From Catonia carolina (Eukaryota; Arthropoda; Insecta; Hemiptera; Achilidae), in assembly GCA_035578175.1 (NCBI GenBank), contig JAQMRL010000003.1, positions 99,679,969 to 99,743,968 of the forward strand: a DNA stretch of 64,000 bases, given 5' to 3'. The position numbers were made by a program, and so were the translations under genes. Positions within the stretch are counted from its first letter, which is position 1. Each line of letters begins with the position of its first letter. Below the pieces are notes generated by a model. The model did no database searches and was not told the origin of the DNA. It was given only the letters and a program-made list of their open reading frames with translations. Shown here piece after piece: positions 1 to 9,155 of this stretch.

Positions 1-285
1 AGTTTAGCGCAAAAATGTATCTAGTAAAAGTTTTAGAGAATTTAAATTCTAGCGGTAATTAGCGATTTTCTGTTTTTTTCTCACGATTTCGTGAGAAAAA
101 ACAGAAAATCGCTAATTACCGCTCAAAAATCAATTTTTTAGAGATTTCAGCCTTATTATGCATTTTACGACAGAAAAGTATAATCAAATTTATAGGAAAT
201 TAAAAGATCTACAACTTGTATTTATAGTATTTTTCTCTACAGAGCCTAATTTAGCGTGAAAGAGTGATTTTCTGTATTTTTTAAA
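1..285 (+). mobile_element. MITE-C fragment, distal half, with a long hairpin
   Basis: Matches the distal part of the element seen most fully at 17668-18623: the TTTAGCG...AAAATGTAT block, the GATTTCAGCCTTA...GCATTTTACGA block and the CTCTACAGAGCCTAATTTAGC block occur in the same order. The window starts inside it, so its proximal end is not visible. Positions 51-123 are a near-perfect palindrome not present in this form in the other copies. No coding capacity is seen. The assignment to a DNA transposon rests on the inverted ends of related copies. Confidence 0.7.
51..123. repeat. 73-bp near-perfect palindrome
   Basis: Arms of about 35 bases (from AGCGGTAATTAGCG to the mirrored CGCTAATTACCGCT) pair with a single extra T in one arm and a two-base centre. 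Sister copies of the element have only one arm here, so the palindrome looks like a local inverted duplication or a junction of two copies. Confidence 0.85.
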
Positions 286-582
286 TAAATATAGTTGCCT
301 CTTCTGATTGGTTTTTCATGGGTACAATCGTTTTAGCAGCTGTGAATGCTAAATTTTTTTGTGAATCGAATCCAGGAGACTACCTAAAGGAGGATATCGG
401 ACATGTCAAGAACATTTGAGCTTAAATATTCACACTATGTTAACCTAACACATGTTATAAATTACATGTTCACCTAACTAATTATGTACTTCATTAAACT
501 GTAGACTATATCTTCTGATAATATTTACATAATAGCCTACATATTTTTCTTCAGCATTCGTTGGACATTTATTAATTTTTAA
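286..582. other. AT-rich spacer between two opposed MITE-C pieces
   Basis: No gene is recognised. Positions 371-410 carry a motif starting TCCAGGAGAC and ending ACATGTCAAG that recurs at 41541-41578 and, inverted, at 46756-46788. The rest is unassigned. Confidence 0.5.
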
Positions 583-873
583 ACAAAAAAATCCGAAGTG
601 AAACACTCACACGACTTTCTCTCGTTAACGTAGATAATGAACATATAGCCTACCTTTAATCATTAGTAAACAATGTAAAATGAAAAACATCACGTAATTT
701 TAATCATGAGTTAATGGTGCAAAATGAAACTCAACATCAAACTTAAAAATACTGAAAAACACTTTTTGACGCTAAACTAGGCTCATTAGAAGAAAATGCT
801 TGAAATAAAAGGTGTTGATTATTTAATCTTCTATAACTTTAATTATATCTTTTCTCGTAAAATGCATACTACA
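583..873 (-). mobile_element. MITE-C fragment, distal half, inverted
   Basis: Begins with the distal end (TGAAACACTCACACGACTTT) also seen at 36580 and 39127, then the ATCATGAGTTAATG...CAAAATGAAA block and the CTAAACTAGGCTC block. It faces the + strand piece at 1-285, so the two form a large imperfect inverted repeat around the spacer. It is cut off at about 873, where MITE-A begins. Confidence 0.7.
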
Positions 874-1119
874 CTTTAAAAAACTAGAGACTGCAGATGA
901 AGGCGGAGCATAGTGACCTAGATCACAGCACAGAGCCAATTGACTTTCGTTAATCGTATCGTGCGTTTTCACGATGTGGTCCTGCTGTGGATGACAGCAT
1001 AACAAAAAGTCAGCTGGAGTTTGTGGAGCAGAGTGTAACTTATCGAAGGGACAACCTCACACCTACCTTGTCTGTTATTGGCTAGATTTCATCTGCATTC
1101 ATTAGTTCGTTGGGGTATA
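874..1119 (+). mobile_element. MITE-A copy 1 (uninterrupted)
   Basis: About 245 bp, non-coding, aligned end to end with 6986-8271 (minus its insertion) and 31052-31301. The right end reads AGTTCGTTGGGGTATA, the inverse of the left end TATACCTTAACGAACT of copy 2; the left end of this copy is worn. The stretch GATGACAGCATAACAAAAAG corresponds to the site that Harbinger occupies in copy 2. The superfamily is unknown; ends in TA/TATA would fit a TA-targeting element. Confidence 0.85.
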
Positions 1120-3100
1120 AGGCTGCAATATTAAACAATTTAGTGCTCTGAAAGTGGTTTTTAAGCAAACGTGAGTTTGCTCCCTACACAGATCTTTCTT
1201 ATAAATTTTAAACCGTTTTCCTTGTTACCCAAAATTGCTTATCCGAGTGCCGTTGAGACTAGTTGAATTAGGTCATATTGTAGCAATTTTTTTCAAATTT
1301 AATCGATCGAATCCTGTTAGGTATCCTGTTAAGTATGTTGATTTCCTCTCTTTGATGTTTAATTGTTGTTGACTTTAAACTGTTGTTACTTTAATGGGTT
1401 TTTGGGTGCCCCATTTATTGGGTGTATTTTGAAAATATTTTTTTCATTGATTCCAGTATTTGTACTTTATATATATATATTTTTTTTTTCAAATCTGAGA
1501 TGATGAAATAAATGAATTACACCAAAGTCTTGTACACCGTGGAGAAGCCACCTTCTTCTTAATGTAAATTGATTTTATTAAAGTATTTCTAATCTACTCT
1601 GAAATAGTATTTGAACGGGATTGTAATTGAAATTGAATTTTCATTGTATAGTTTTATATTTTGATTCAGTTTGTTTTCTAATTTCCAATAACGTGTAAAA
1701 TTATGCTTATTTCCACCTCTTAAAAATATTAAATAAAAGTTATAGTCAATCTTTAATTATTTTATCACCTGTTTTTATACTGTATAATAATTAAATCTAC
1801 ATACCACTTTTTCTCTTCGTGATTTTTTTTTTTGCTTGTACTCACTTATTTAACACCACCTGGCATACGTGTATTACAGTACATTCTTTTTGATATATTA
1901 ATTTTATCTAAATAATATTAAACAATATTTTAAGCATGCTATCTATTGTAAATTTTTAAATATTTATGTTCTTATTAATGTCATTTGTAGAGTGGAAAAG
2001 ACAAATTTATAGAAATTGTTAACATTGATCGTACTTATTTATTATTTCTTACACTTAATGAATATAAAGAGAATGAAAGTATTATTATCATATCGATTTT
2101 TTGAAATCTGCTTTCCGCTTCTCAATTAACGCTAATCAGTTGTATAATAATTATACTCATACTTTTAGTATTAAATTGTCCTCAGCTTGGAAGTAAATAG
2201 AAACCTAGGAATAATATGTTGGTAGTACGTTATGATATCAAAATGAGTTTAATGTAGTTAGTAATGTAACAGTAAATTAAAGTTCTTTAAACTGAGCTTT
2301 TTATAACGATATACGACGTAATAAATTAACTTATTTTTTGTTTTGTTTCAGGTGAGATACGATTTCAAATAATAGTCTACTTGATATTGTAAAATTCTGG
2401 TTGGTGAGTTTTTAATGTTTATTTTTTAACAAATCACAAAAATTTTTCAAGTTTTTTGTCATTCTATCCGCTTTCAACTATCTGTAAAGAGTTGGTTGAG
2501 AATGTTTTGAAGATATGATAAGGATATTACAGCTAAGGTCCCGGATTTGTTTTTGGATTATTTAAATGCCGTGTTATAAGCTTACTCAGGAAATAAAAAT
2601 AACAAAATGTTATTTATTGTGACGGAACATGGTTGTATCCGAGATGTATGATTCAGTCAGGATATTATAAAGTCCTGTTAGGTATAAGGATGTTGTAAGA
2701 ACTTTTTGGATGACTGTTGAAAATTTAAGGAATGTGCAATTAAACAAGTGAATAGTCATCAGAATTAATAAGATGTACACATTTTTTGTCATGTATAGTG
2801 TGCTTAGGACATCCAAAGAAATACTCTATGTTTTGACAAAAATTTCTAATGAATTGTATACCATTCGGTACCAATAATGGGGATTTCATGGATCGAGAAA
2901 ACCTTTTTATGATGTAAGTCTCCTGAAGAGACAACGGTTGGTTTTTCTTGGTCGGTAGTTGAATCAACTGGCACAGCCGTTACCGACTGTTTTGGATTCA
3001 GGTAGATTAAACGGTGTAATTTTTGGTTGGATCTAAATAGAACTGAACCTAGAACCGTCGAAGAAGTTGTTTAGTGTGCAATCGAACCACCCTGATTGTG
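1120..3100. other. Unassigned AT-rich DNA
   Basis: No gene, repeat family or RNA is recognised. Two overlapping short frames on the minus strand between 2610 and 2967 (68 and 75 codons) resemble nothing I know and have no supporting context. Confidence 0.5.
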
Positions 3101-3155
3101 AAATTAAGTTTGTCGTTTAGGTCATTAGCCGAAAGGCTGGTTTGAACCTCTTGAG

Positions 3156-3619
3156 CAACGGTTCCCAAAGGTTTTTTTACCACGCCCTTTTCTGTCAAGA
3201 AGAAAACTTTCCTCGCCCTCTTTCACAATTTTATGTGGTAATGAAAGAAAAAAGTAGTTACATTGTTAAAACATACATTTATTTTCTATTATTTTTATAA
3301 CATATAAGTTGCATTTTAATTTGATCAAGTAAGAGACAAAATAAATCTGAGATTCTAAATCTGAGACCTTGAATTTTTTTACAAGATTCCGTAGCCTACT
3401 ATTAAAAATTGCACAACGTAAATCATTAGGCAGCATTAAGTTTGCCCCGATATTCTGTTTTTATTGCAACAAGCGCTGAAAACCCTTTTTCCCACATATT
3501 GTTGCTTGAGAAAAGGTAAATAGACGTGCGAACGTCAAAGCTATCCCAAGGTCCTGCGTCCCCTTGACTTATCTTCACGCCTCCTTTGGGGGGGCGCCCC
3601 CCCACTTTGGGAACCATAG
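3156..3619 (-). mobile_element. Internally deleted hAT element inside SINE-1
   Basis: The ends are inverted: CAACGGTTCCCAAAG on the left, and CTATGGTTCCCAAAG when the right end is read on the minus strand. Flanking 8-mers CTCTTGAG (3148-3155) and CTTTAGAG (3620-3627) are each one change from CTCTAGAG, which is what intact SINE-1 copies have at this point. An 8-bp target duplication is the rule for hAT elements, and a central TA fits the Buster-type preference. The interior keeps only the end of a transposase gene. The GGTTCCCAAAG terminus resembles ZBED5/SCAND3-type hATs. Confidence 0.85.
3374..3617 (-). pseudogene. hAT transposase C-terminal remnant (dimerisation region)
   Basis: Read on the minus strand, the residues around 'GFSALVAIKTEYRGKLN' match the hAT C-terminal dimerisation domain, in which a Cys/Ser-rich turn is followed by GFS-L--MKTKYR-RL. 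One base out of frame the homology continues as NDLRCAIFNSR-RNLVKKF, corresponding to the ending in which LR-A-S---PRI--L is usual. So a frameshift lies near 3430. The catalytic DDE region and BED finger are absent. This is a dead gene fragment; the family call is fairly safe, the clade less so. Confidence 0.75.
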
Positions 3620-3983
3620 CTTTAGAGTCTTTACTTAGTAAAACGACGAGTTAGGTGGTTTACTACCTTCCTCACTGAGTTGAAAATTATGATTATCACC
3701 ATGTCAGGCACTCCGAAAAGCATCTACTTTCCACCCTGTAAATTGCACCTTCACTTCATTCACCACAGCGTCTGGTTTTAAAATGAAATTCATTACTCTC
3801 TGAGGAGATAACTGTGACTAGTGTCTCTTACACCTCTACCTCTTTTGTTCTTACTTACTTCAGTCATGTAATTAACTGACGATGTGATAAGAAACAGAAC
3901 TTTTTTTGTAGCCCTGAAACTAGCAGGTAGAGTGTAAATAATATAACATTCCATGACTTGTTATGGACAAAAAATTAAGTTTG

Positions 3984-5253
3984 GAAAAAACAAAAATATT
4001 TTCTTTCTAAAAACGGAAAAAAATAAAATGGAAACCTTGAAATTTTCCTAAATTCATAACAATCATATATTTTATTAATGTCCGGATTTATTTTCTGGAA
4101 ATTCGACTTTGAAGTTAAATTGTTGTTGATCTTTAGAATTTCGTTTCAAAATAAAAACTTTTGATAGTCAATTGAAACTTTTTACGTTACTTTAATGTTT
4201 ACTTTCCTTCCTGTTATCTATCAGTTCCTAAATCGTGAACAATAAATTAATGGAAGAATATAAATATTATTTAACATTATTGGCGAATTATCTATTTCCT
4301 TTAAGGATTGTATTTTATTCTCTTCAATATTTACAGTCACATAGATCTGAAAAGAATGTTTATGAGAGTTGAAGTATTGTTAGGCGGTAGTAAGGCAGGA
4401 GATTGTCAACTATATTCTACAAAACTGCCCAAAGGGAGACGCAGTTAAGTGAAAGAGCATGAAGGGGCAGATTCCCTTCTCTGATAACTTTATTGTTATA
4501 TTGACTCGTAAAACCAAGAGAATGAATGATCGTGAAGGCAGAGTACTGCAAACAACTGCGATCATCATTTGTCTTGTTGACACATTGTGTAACCGAGCAA
4601 ACAAGCATTTATGTTTCATGTGATATTTTCATATAAGTTGTACTATACTTACTACATTGTATAAACTACACGGTATGTGGGTTGCTTAAAAAGATAGATT
4701 ACTGTTTTAATGTAAAAAAAATATTAGAAGAAACCTATTGTGACTTGAGAAACTATTAAAGAATTGCCACCATGTCAATTCATTGATTCCTGTAAAGTAA
4801 TTAATCCGTAATAAATAAAATTGGGTTAAGTTATTTATAACTTGCAATAAATTTTTATTATTAATAATGACGTAAACTGTTATTTTTTTAGTTGATTGGT
4901 GTTGTGTTAAAATTTTTGGCAAAATTAAGAGTCTGTTTTGTCTGTTGTTGGAAAATTGTATGGAATGTACGTAGTTTCATTTTTTAATTGGCTGTAACTT
5001 GATTTTAAAAAAATTTAAAGGGTGCTTGATTATTTTCACAAATTTATAATGTTCACCGTTCATTTTTTATTTAATTTATGTACTTGTTTCTTTGTAATAA
5101 AATATAAGTTGAATGATGGTGATCAATTTACTTAAATGCCGTGGAGATTGCTCATTAGTGTTACTTTTTATAATAATAATAAAAAAAAAAATATTACGGT
5201 TTATTTAGCTCTTAAATTTTTATCATTTAGTTTTTTGGATGATATTAATAATC
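3984..5253. other. Unassigned AT-rich DNA
   Basis: No recognisable gene. Two overlapping minus-strand frames at 4410-4619 (69 and 63 codons) lie in a slightly less AT-rich patch; I see no domain in either. The rest is low-complexity A/T runs. Confidence 0.5.
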
Positions 5254-5262
5254 TAAGGCACT

Positions 5263-5432
5263 GGCCATCTCCGTAGCGTAGTGGTAGTGCGCTAGACTAC
5301 AACGCGCAAGTCCCGGGTTCGATTCCCGGCTAGGGTCTGGGAATTTTCACACGTTAAAACCCACCGTTGCATAAACCACCATATTCGCTAATAAACGAGC
5401 TGTTGATGCGACTTTAAATTAACTGAAAAAAT
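5263..5432 (+). mobile_element. tRNA-derived SINE (S2), full copy
   Basis: The head carries pol III promoter boxes: an A box TAGCGTAGTGG and a B box GGTTCGATTCC, with a perfect 5-bp T stem CCGGG/CCCGG around TTCGATT. The anticodon arm has an oversized loop and no acceptor stem can be drawn, so this is not a working tRNA. A family body follows (GGGTCTGGGAATTTTCA, then GCTGTTGATGCGACTTTA) and an A-rich tail. Flanks TAAGGCACT (5254-5262) and TAAGGTACT (5433-5441) are a target duplication with one change. Related copies are at 15742, 16690 and 43001. Confidence 0.9.
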
Positions 5433-5441
5433 TAAGGTACT

Positions 5442-6985
5442 ATTGTTTCTAAGGCCTTCTGTGTTCCACTCTCTCTTTAGGAAGACGATTTTGTGGATGA
5501 TTGTCTAAAGTATGTCTATATGCATGTGGCGAACTAAAACGTATTTACTTCTGCCAAACTTTCGGTGAAGTTTCTAAAAGAAAGAGTTATGTATTGTATT
5601 TAAGTCGTTGTGAAGTTCGAATTGTTTAGAATGATAAAAGTGTCCGTCATTTATTTTTTAAGTAACGTTTTTAACAATATTATTGTGTAAAAACAAAATA
5701 AAACACCAGAAAACAGTTTTAAATTTTTTTAACCGTTTCAGAAGAAATCAATCTCCTGAATACAACAACAGGACATGACCAATTTTTGGTGATCTGTGTG
5801 GTACGACAGATAACCTAACATACTAATCACCTAAAAAAATAATGTAAAATATTTTTCAAATAAAAAAAATTAGTAAGTAAATTTATTGCTTAGAATCCCC
5901 ATAACCGTAATCCTTCTTCTGAAAGACTGGATCTTGTTGAGTCATTTGTGCAACCTTTGAACATTAAATAACAAACCACTGTAATGCATTCATCGGTAAT
6001 GCGAGGTTTTTCAGATAAGTAGGCCTACTAATTCATCAAAAGGTTTTAATGATAACTTGAGATTTGTAAGTATTAACCGCCAGAGTTTCTGTTTCTCTTG
6101 GAACTGATAATGAGCACATAATAATGACCACAAGATAATTTTTTAATATTAATTGTGGCCAATTTAATCAAATTGATTAATCTGGTGTAATTTTGGGTAG
6201 GAATGTAATTCCGGTTTGTTTAACTGTTCACTTAGTGTATCTAGGCGTATTAAAAGTAAGGGGATTGGAAGGAAGTGTAGTTAATTGAATTTTTCTGTCT
6301 AAAATAAATTTTTTGAAGGAGAGTTGCTTCATATTTTCATTTCGATTAACAATCAGCTTTTTAAAAATTCTTTCTTACATAATTAAAAAACAGGAATATT
6401 TTTTTTTGATCAACTGTTATCGCAGAATGAGTTGTATAAAATTTATTTAAGTATTAGATTTTAACGAATGTATAATCTATTGTAGTATATCAAGAAATCA
6501 CAAAACAAGATCTGCAATAATTGCAATTACAGAGTACGAATCTTTAGAGTAAACTTGTTTCATTGTAGATCTTTTTATTTGTTTATAAATTTAAAGCAAA
6601 CGCAATCTTTCAGTGGTGGGTAACTTCGAACACGCAAGTCTGTAGTGGCACGCAATGATTTACTCTTAAGGTTTTGTATTTTTTGTAATGAATAATTAGT
6701 TGTATTCGATGATGAATGAATGTATTTTTCTGATCATCTAAATAAATAAATTAGGTAGGTAATTAAAATTACCTTTTGAATTGAGGAATTTTTTGTTAAA
6801 ATACAGCAGTTTTTACTTTTTTTTTTTATAAAAGAACCAAGCTGATCTGGGTATTCGAGGATTTACTTCAGCGTTTGTCTACAAAAATAATTGTTCAAAG
6901 CTCAGATATGTTATAAAAACGTTACTTTGTTATTTACTGTTAGCTGTAAATTATTAGTTTTTAAATTATTTACTGGTATTTTGTC
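5442..6985. other. Unassigned AT-rich DNA
   Basis: Nothing recognised on either strand: no frame with a known domain, no tRNA-like boxes, and no match to the repeat families defined elsewhere in the window. Confidence 0.5.
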
Positions 6986-7265
6986 TATACCTTAACGAAC
7001 TAGAGACTGCAGATAAAGGCGGAGCATAGTGATTAGATCACAGCACAGAGCAAATTGACTTTCGTTAATCGTATCCTGCGTTGTCACGTTGAGGTCCCGC
7101 TGTGGATGAGACAGCCTTATGCGGACCGTACACGATCATTAATAATGTCATTACTTCGAAAATTCAAGCTTCATTACCGCATCATTTTTTGTAGCCGTAC
7201 ACCATCAGTAATAATGACAATAGTTTTACTTCATTACTACTTGGGTTACCTAACAAGAACCAGTA

Positions 7266-7597
7266 ATGGATTCGCGTAAGAAAGCGTGTGTTGCTTTAAT
7301 TTTGGGATTAAGCTTAAAGTGTAATGTTGAACGTCGACGCTGGATGAAAACCTGGCTAAAACACCGTGAGCATTCCCACGTTGTGTTGCTCAGAGAAGTT
7401 AGTGCAACAGAACCCGAGGATTATAAAAACTACTTTCGCATGAACGAAGAAACTTTCGGTGAATTGTTACGATTGGTTGAGCCATTTTTGAACAGGAAGG
7501 ATACAAATATGAGGGAAAGTATACCAGTGTCTGAAAGACTAGCATTAACTTTAAGGTATCTCGCAACAGGAAGAAATTTTGAAGACCTGAAGTTTGA
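7266..7597 (+). pseudogene. Harbinger transposase (HARBI1-like), N-terminal fragment
   Basis: About 110 codons from the ATG at 7266 match the N-terminal region of HARBI1-type nucleases: RRRWMKTWLKHRE near residues 23-35, then the helix-turn-helix-like segment YKNYFRMNEETFGELL near 53-68, then RLALTLRYLATGRNFEDLKF near 91-110. In intact proteins the DDE_Tnp_4 catalytic domain follows; here the frame runs instead into the reverse complement of the MADF gene and stops at 7671-7673. So it encodes no catalytic residue. The retained part has no stop codon or frameshift, suggesting a fairly recent deletion. The family call is safe. Confidence 0.9.
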
Positions 7598-7936
7598 TGT
7601 CGGCTTGTACACTTCATCCGTACTACATCCCGATCTCCGAGATATAAGAATTTTCTTCAGTTCTTTCCTATAATTACATCGCAGTGTATTTATTTTCCGC
7701 CTAACATCAGCACGTGTAGCCCCCGGTTTAATGGTTTTATATATGTTTAGAAGTTTATCCAACGCTTGATTCCTCTTTGTCTTATTTAAATATAATGAGC
7801 AAGAAGGGTTCCAAAGTTCTGGAAGAGTCTCATATGTTTCAATAAAATTTAGAAGAACATCGGTACTATCGTTGTTCTCTTCTAGATTACTAACCACTTC
7901 ACTCGCGACAGATACTTCAGTTTCGTCATTAATGTT
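7598..7936 (-). pseudogene. Harbinger accessory protein, MADF domain fragment
   Basis: Read leftward from 7936, the frame encodes an acidic lead and then a MADF domain: LLNFIETYETLPELWNPS near residues 15-32, KTKRNQALDKLL, then RADVRRKINTLRCNYRKELKKI and RRSGCSTDEVYKPT up to residue 100. MADF/Myb-like proteins are the second gene of PIF/Harbinger elements, helping the transposase bind DNA and enter the nucleus. After the YKPT motif (where LWYF is usual) the frame reads the antisense of the transposase, marking the deletion joint. There is no in-frame ATG: the frame opens with GTG at 7897 and runs back to a TAG beside TTTGTAG/CG, which could be a 3' splice site. Confidence 0.88.
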
Positions 7937-8272
7937 TACTGCAGCACGCTACAAACTTAACTAAATAATGATGAAGGAATGATGCATGCTCCGTACGCGG
8001 TCATTATTACTGACATTATCCCCACTCTGCCGCAGTAATGAAGCAACGAAATCAGAAAATCCGGATTCGCATCATTACTGAGAATCATTCCAGCTTTGTC
8101 AACCGTAGATGGTCAGTAATAATGTCATTATGATAAGGGAATGACATTATTAATGATCGTGTACGGTCCGCATTACAAAATGTCGGCTGGAGTTCGGTGA
8201 ACAGAGTGTAACCCGGACCTTGACTGTTATTGGCTAGATCTCATCTCCAGTCTTCAGTTCGTTGGGGTATAA

Positions 8273-9155
8273 CTGTTGATTTCGAGAATGTTTGAAGAGT
8301 AAAATGCAACAACAATTTCAAACTACTGTAGGCCCGAGTACAAAAGTTGTATATTCCATTCGAAATAGCATTTCTTAAATGGAATAAAGAACAGAGGGAA
8401 TTTTTTAATGTGCTCATGCGTCAGTGCTACCCCTTGGGAAATTTTTCTTTTTGTGAACTTTCCCTGTTAGTTAATAAAATCGTTTTAAAAGATAAATTAA
8501 TAATGGAAAAGAAAAAAAATAATGATTTTTCCAATAAGACACGGAAAATAGAAATCAGATTTATTATTTAATTATTTTTTCATTAGATTATTATTAAATA
8601 TTAATGTATTAATTAATCACTTCTTGTGTATTGAATGCATGGGTTACTGAATCTATAAAATGTTCAAAATTACAAAACAAATATTTGTATTATATTTTGT
8701 AAGAATAATTAAAAAGAAAATTTACTTTCGAAAAGGGACTTTTTATTTTGAAAAGTTACCATCATTCAGAGACTTACTATCATGCTTTTTCGAATGGACT
8801 GTACTAATTGTTGATTTCAAGAATTTTTGGAGCAATAAAATGTAACAACAGTTTCAAACTACTGTCGGCCCGCGTAAAAAAGTTGTAATTTTTTGTACTT
8901 TGTAGCGCGGCACTACTAGTATCATGAGTTGGTTTCAACCTGTTCGCAGTCGTAAACTTGTCCAGCGAGCATCAACTCTCTTCAGAGAAACACTTGGTTA
9001 TATGCCGTGCTGACATCATCAGTTGCTCTCAGCGTGCATACAGCGTAAAAATTTCATATCACACACGAAGAAAAGATCTGCATACAAAAATAATTATTCA
9101 CTAGAGCTCGCGGTTCGCAAAAAATGAGTCGGTCGACCAGTTGGGGACCACTGTG
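8273..9155. mobile_element. hAT-like debris flanked by a direct repeat
   Basis: An ~80-bp segment at 8273-8353 (GTTGATTT...GAATGTTTG...CAAACTACTGT...GGCCCG) recurs at 8808-8887. At 9138-9155 the sequence CCAGTTGGGGACCACTGTG is a typical hAT right terminus (inverse CACAGTGGTCCCCAACT). GGCCCGCG near 8872 also fits hAT subterminal sequence. I see no transposase residues and no matching left terminus, so this is probably a truncated non-autonomous element. Two frames at 8347-8571 and 8660-8845 resemble nothing known. Confidence 0.4.

Larger units (their letters stand above)
3113..3971 (-). mobile_element. SINE-1 copy a, split by a hAT relic
   Basis: Minus-strand SINE-1 flanked by a perfect 12-bp duplication AAATTAAGTTTG at 3101-3112 and 3972-3983, the mark of target-primed retroposition. 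Both halves match the family: the GGTCATTAGCCGAAAGG end on the left and the block from TTTACTTAGTAAAACGA to the CTTGTTATGGACA end on the right. A 464-bp hAT-like insert sits at 3156-3619. Removing it and one target copy leaves about 390 bp, the usual length. Confidence 0.9.
7120..8172 (+). mobile_element. PIF/Harbinger transposon, internally deleted (1053 bp)
   Basis: Terminal inverted repeats of at least 30 bp begin TGCGGACCGTACACGATCAT; the right end at 8140-8172 is its inverse. The flanking trinucleotide TTA at 7117-7119 and 8173-8175 is the 3-bp target duplication typical of PIF/Harbinger. Subterminal regions are rich in CAGTAATAATG-type motifs in both orientations, plausible transposase or Myb/MADF binding sites. 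Inside are the start of a transposase gene on + and of a MADF gene on -, pointing at each other and fused tail to tail near 7597. The central kilobases, including the catalytic DDE domain, are gone, so it could move only if an autonomous relative supplies the proteins. Confidence 0.93.
6986..8271 (+). mobile_element. MITE-A copy 2, interrupted by Harbinger
   Basis: The outer parts (6986-7119 and 8173-8271) together equal the 250-bp MITE-A. The ends are inverted, TATACCTTAACGAACT and AGTTCGTTGGGGTATA. The copies at 874-1119 and 31052-31301 run uninterrupted through the insertion point, so the unoccupied sequence is known. TA or TATA flanks both ends. Confidence 0.92.

Noticed and set aside
2610..2967. 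Two overlapping minus-strand frames (68 and 75 codons)
   Set aside because: Residues look somewhat protein-like but match nothing I know; not enough to call a gene.
5263..5340. Possible functional tRNA gene
   Set aside because: A and B boxes and a T stem are good, but the anticodon loop is oversized, no acceptor stem pairs, and the sequence continues into a SINE body with a target duplication.
7399..7617. 72-codon minus-strand frame across the Harbinger transposase
   Set aside because: Shadow of the transposase reading frame on the other strand.
8273..8887. LTR retrotransposon with short LTRs
   Set aside because: No TG...CA ends, no primer-binding or polypurine site, and no gag/pol between the repeats.
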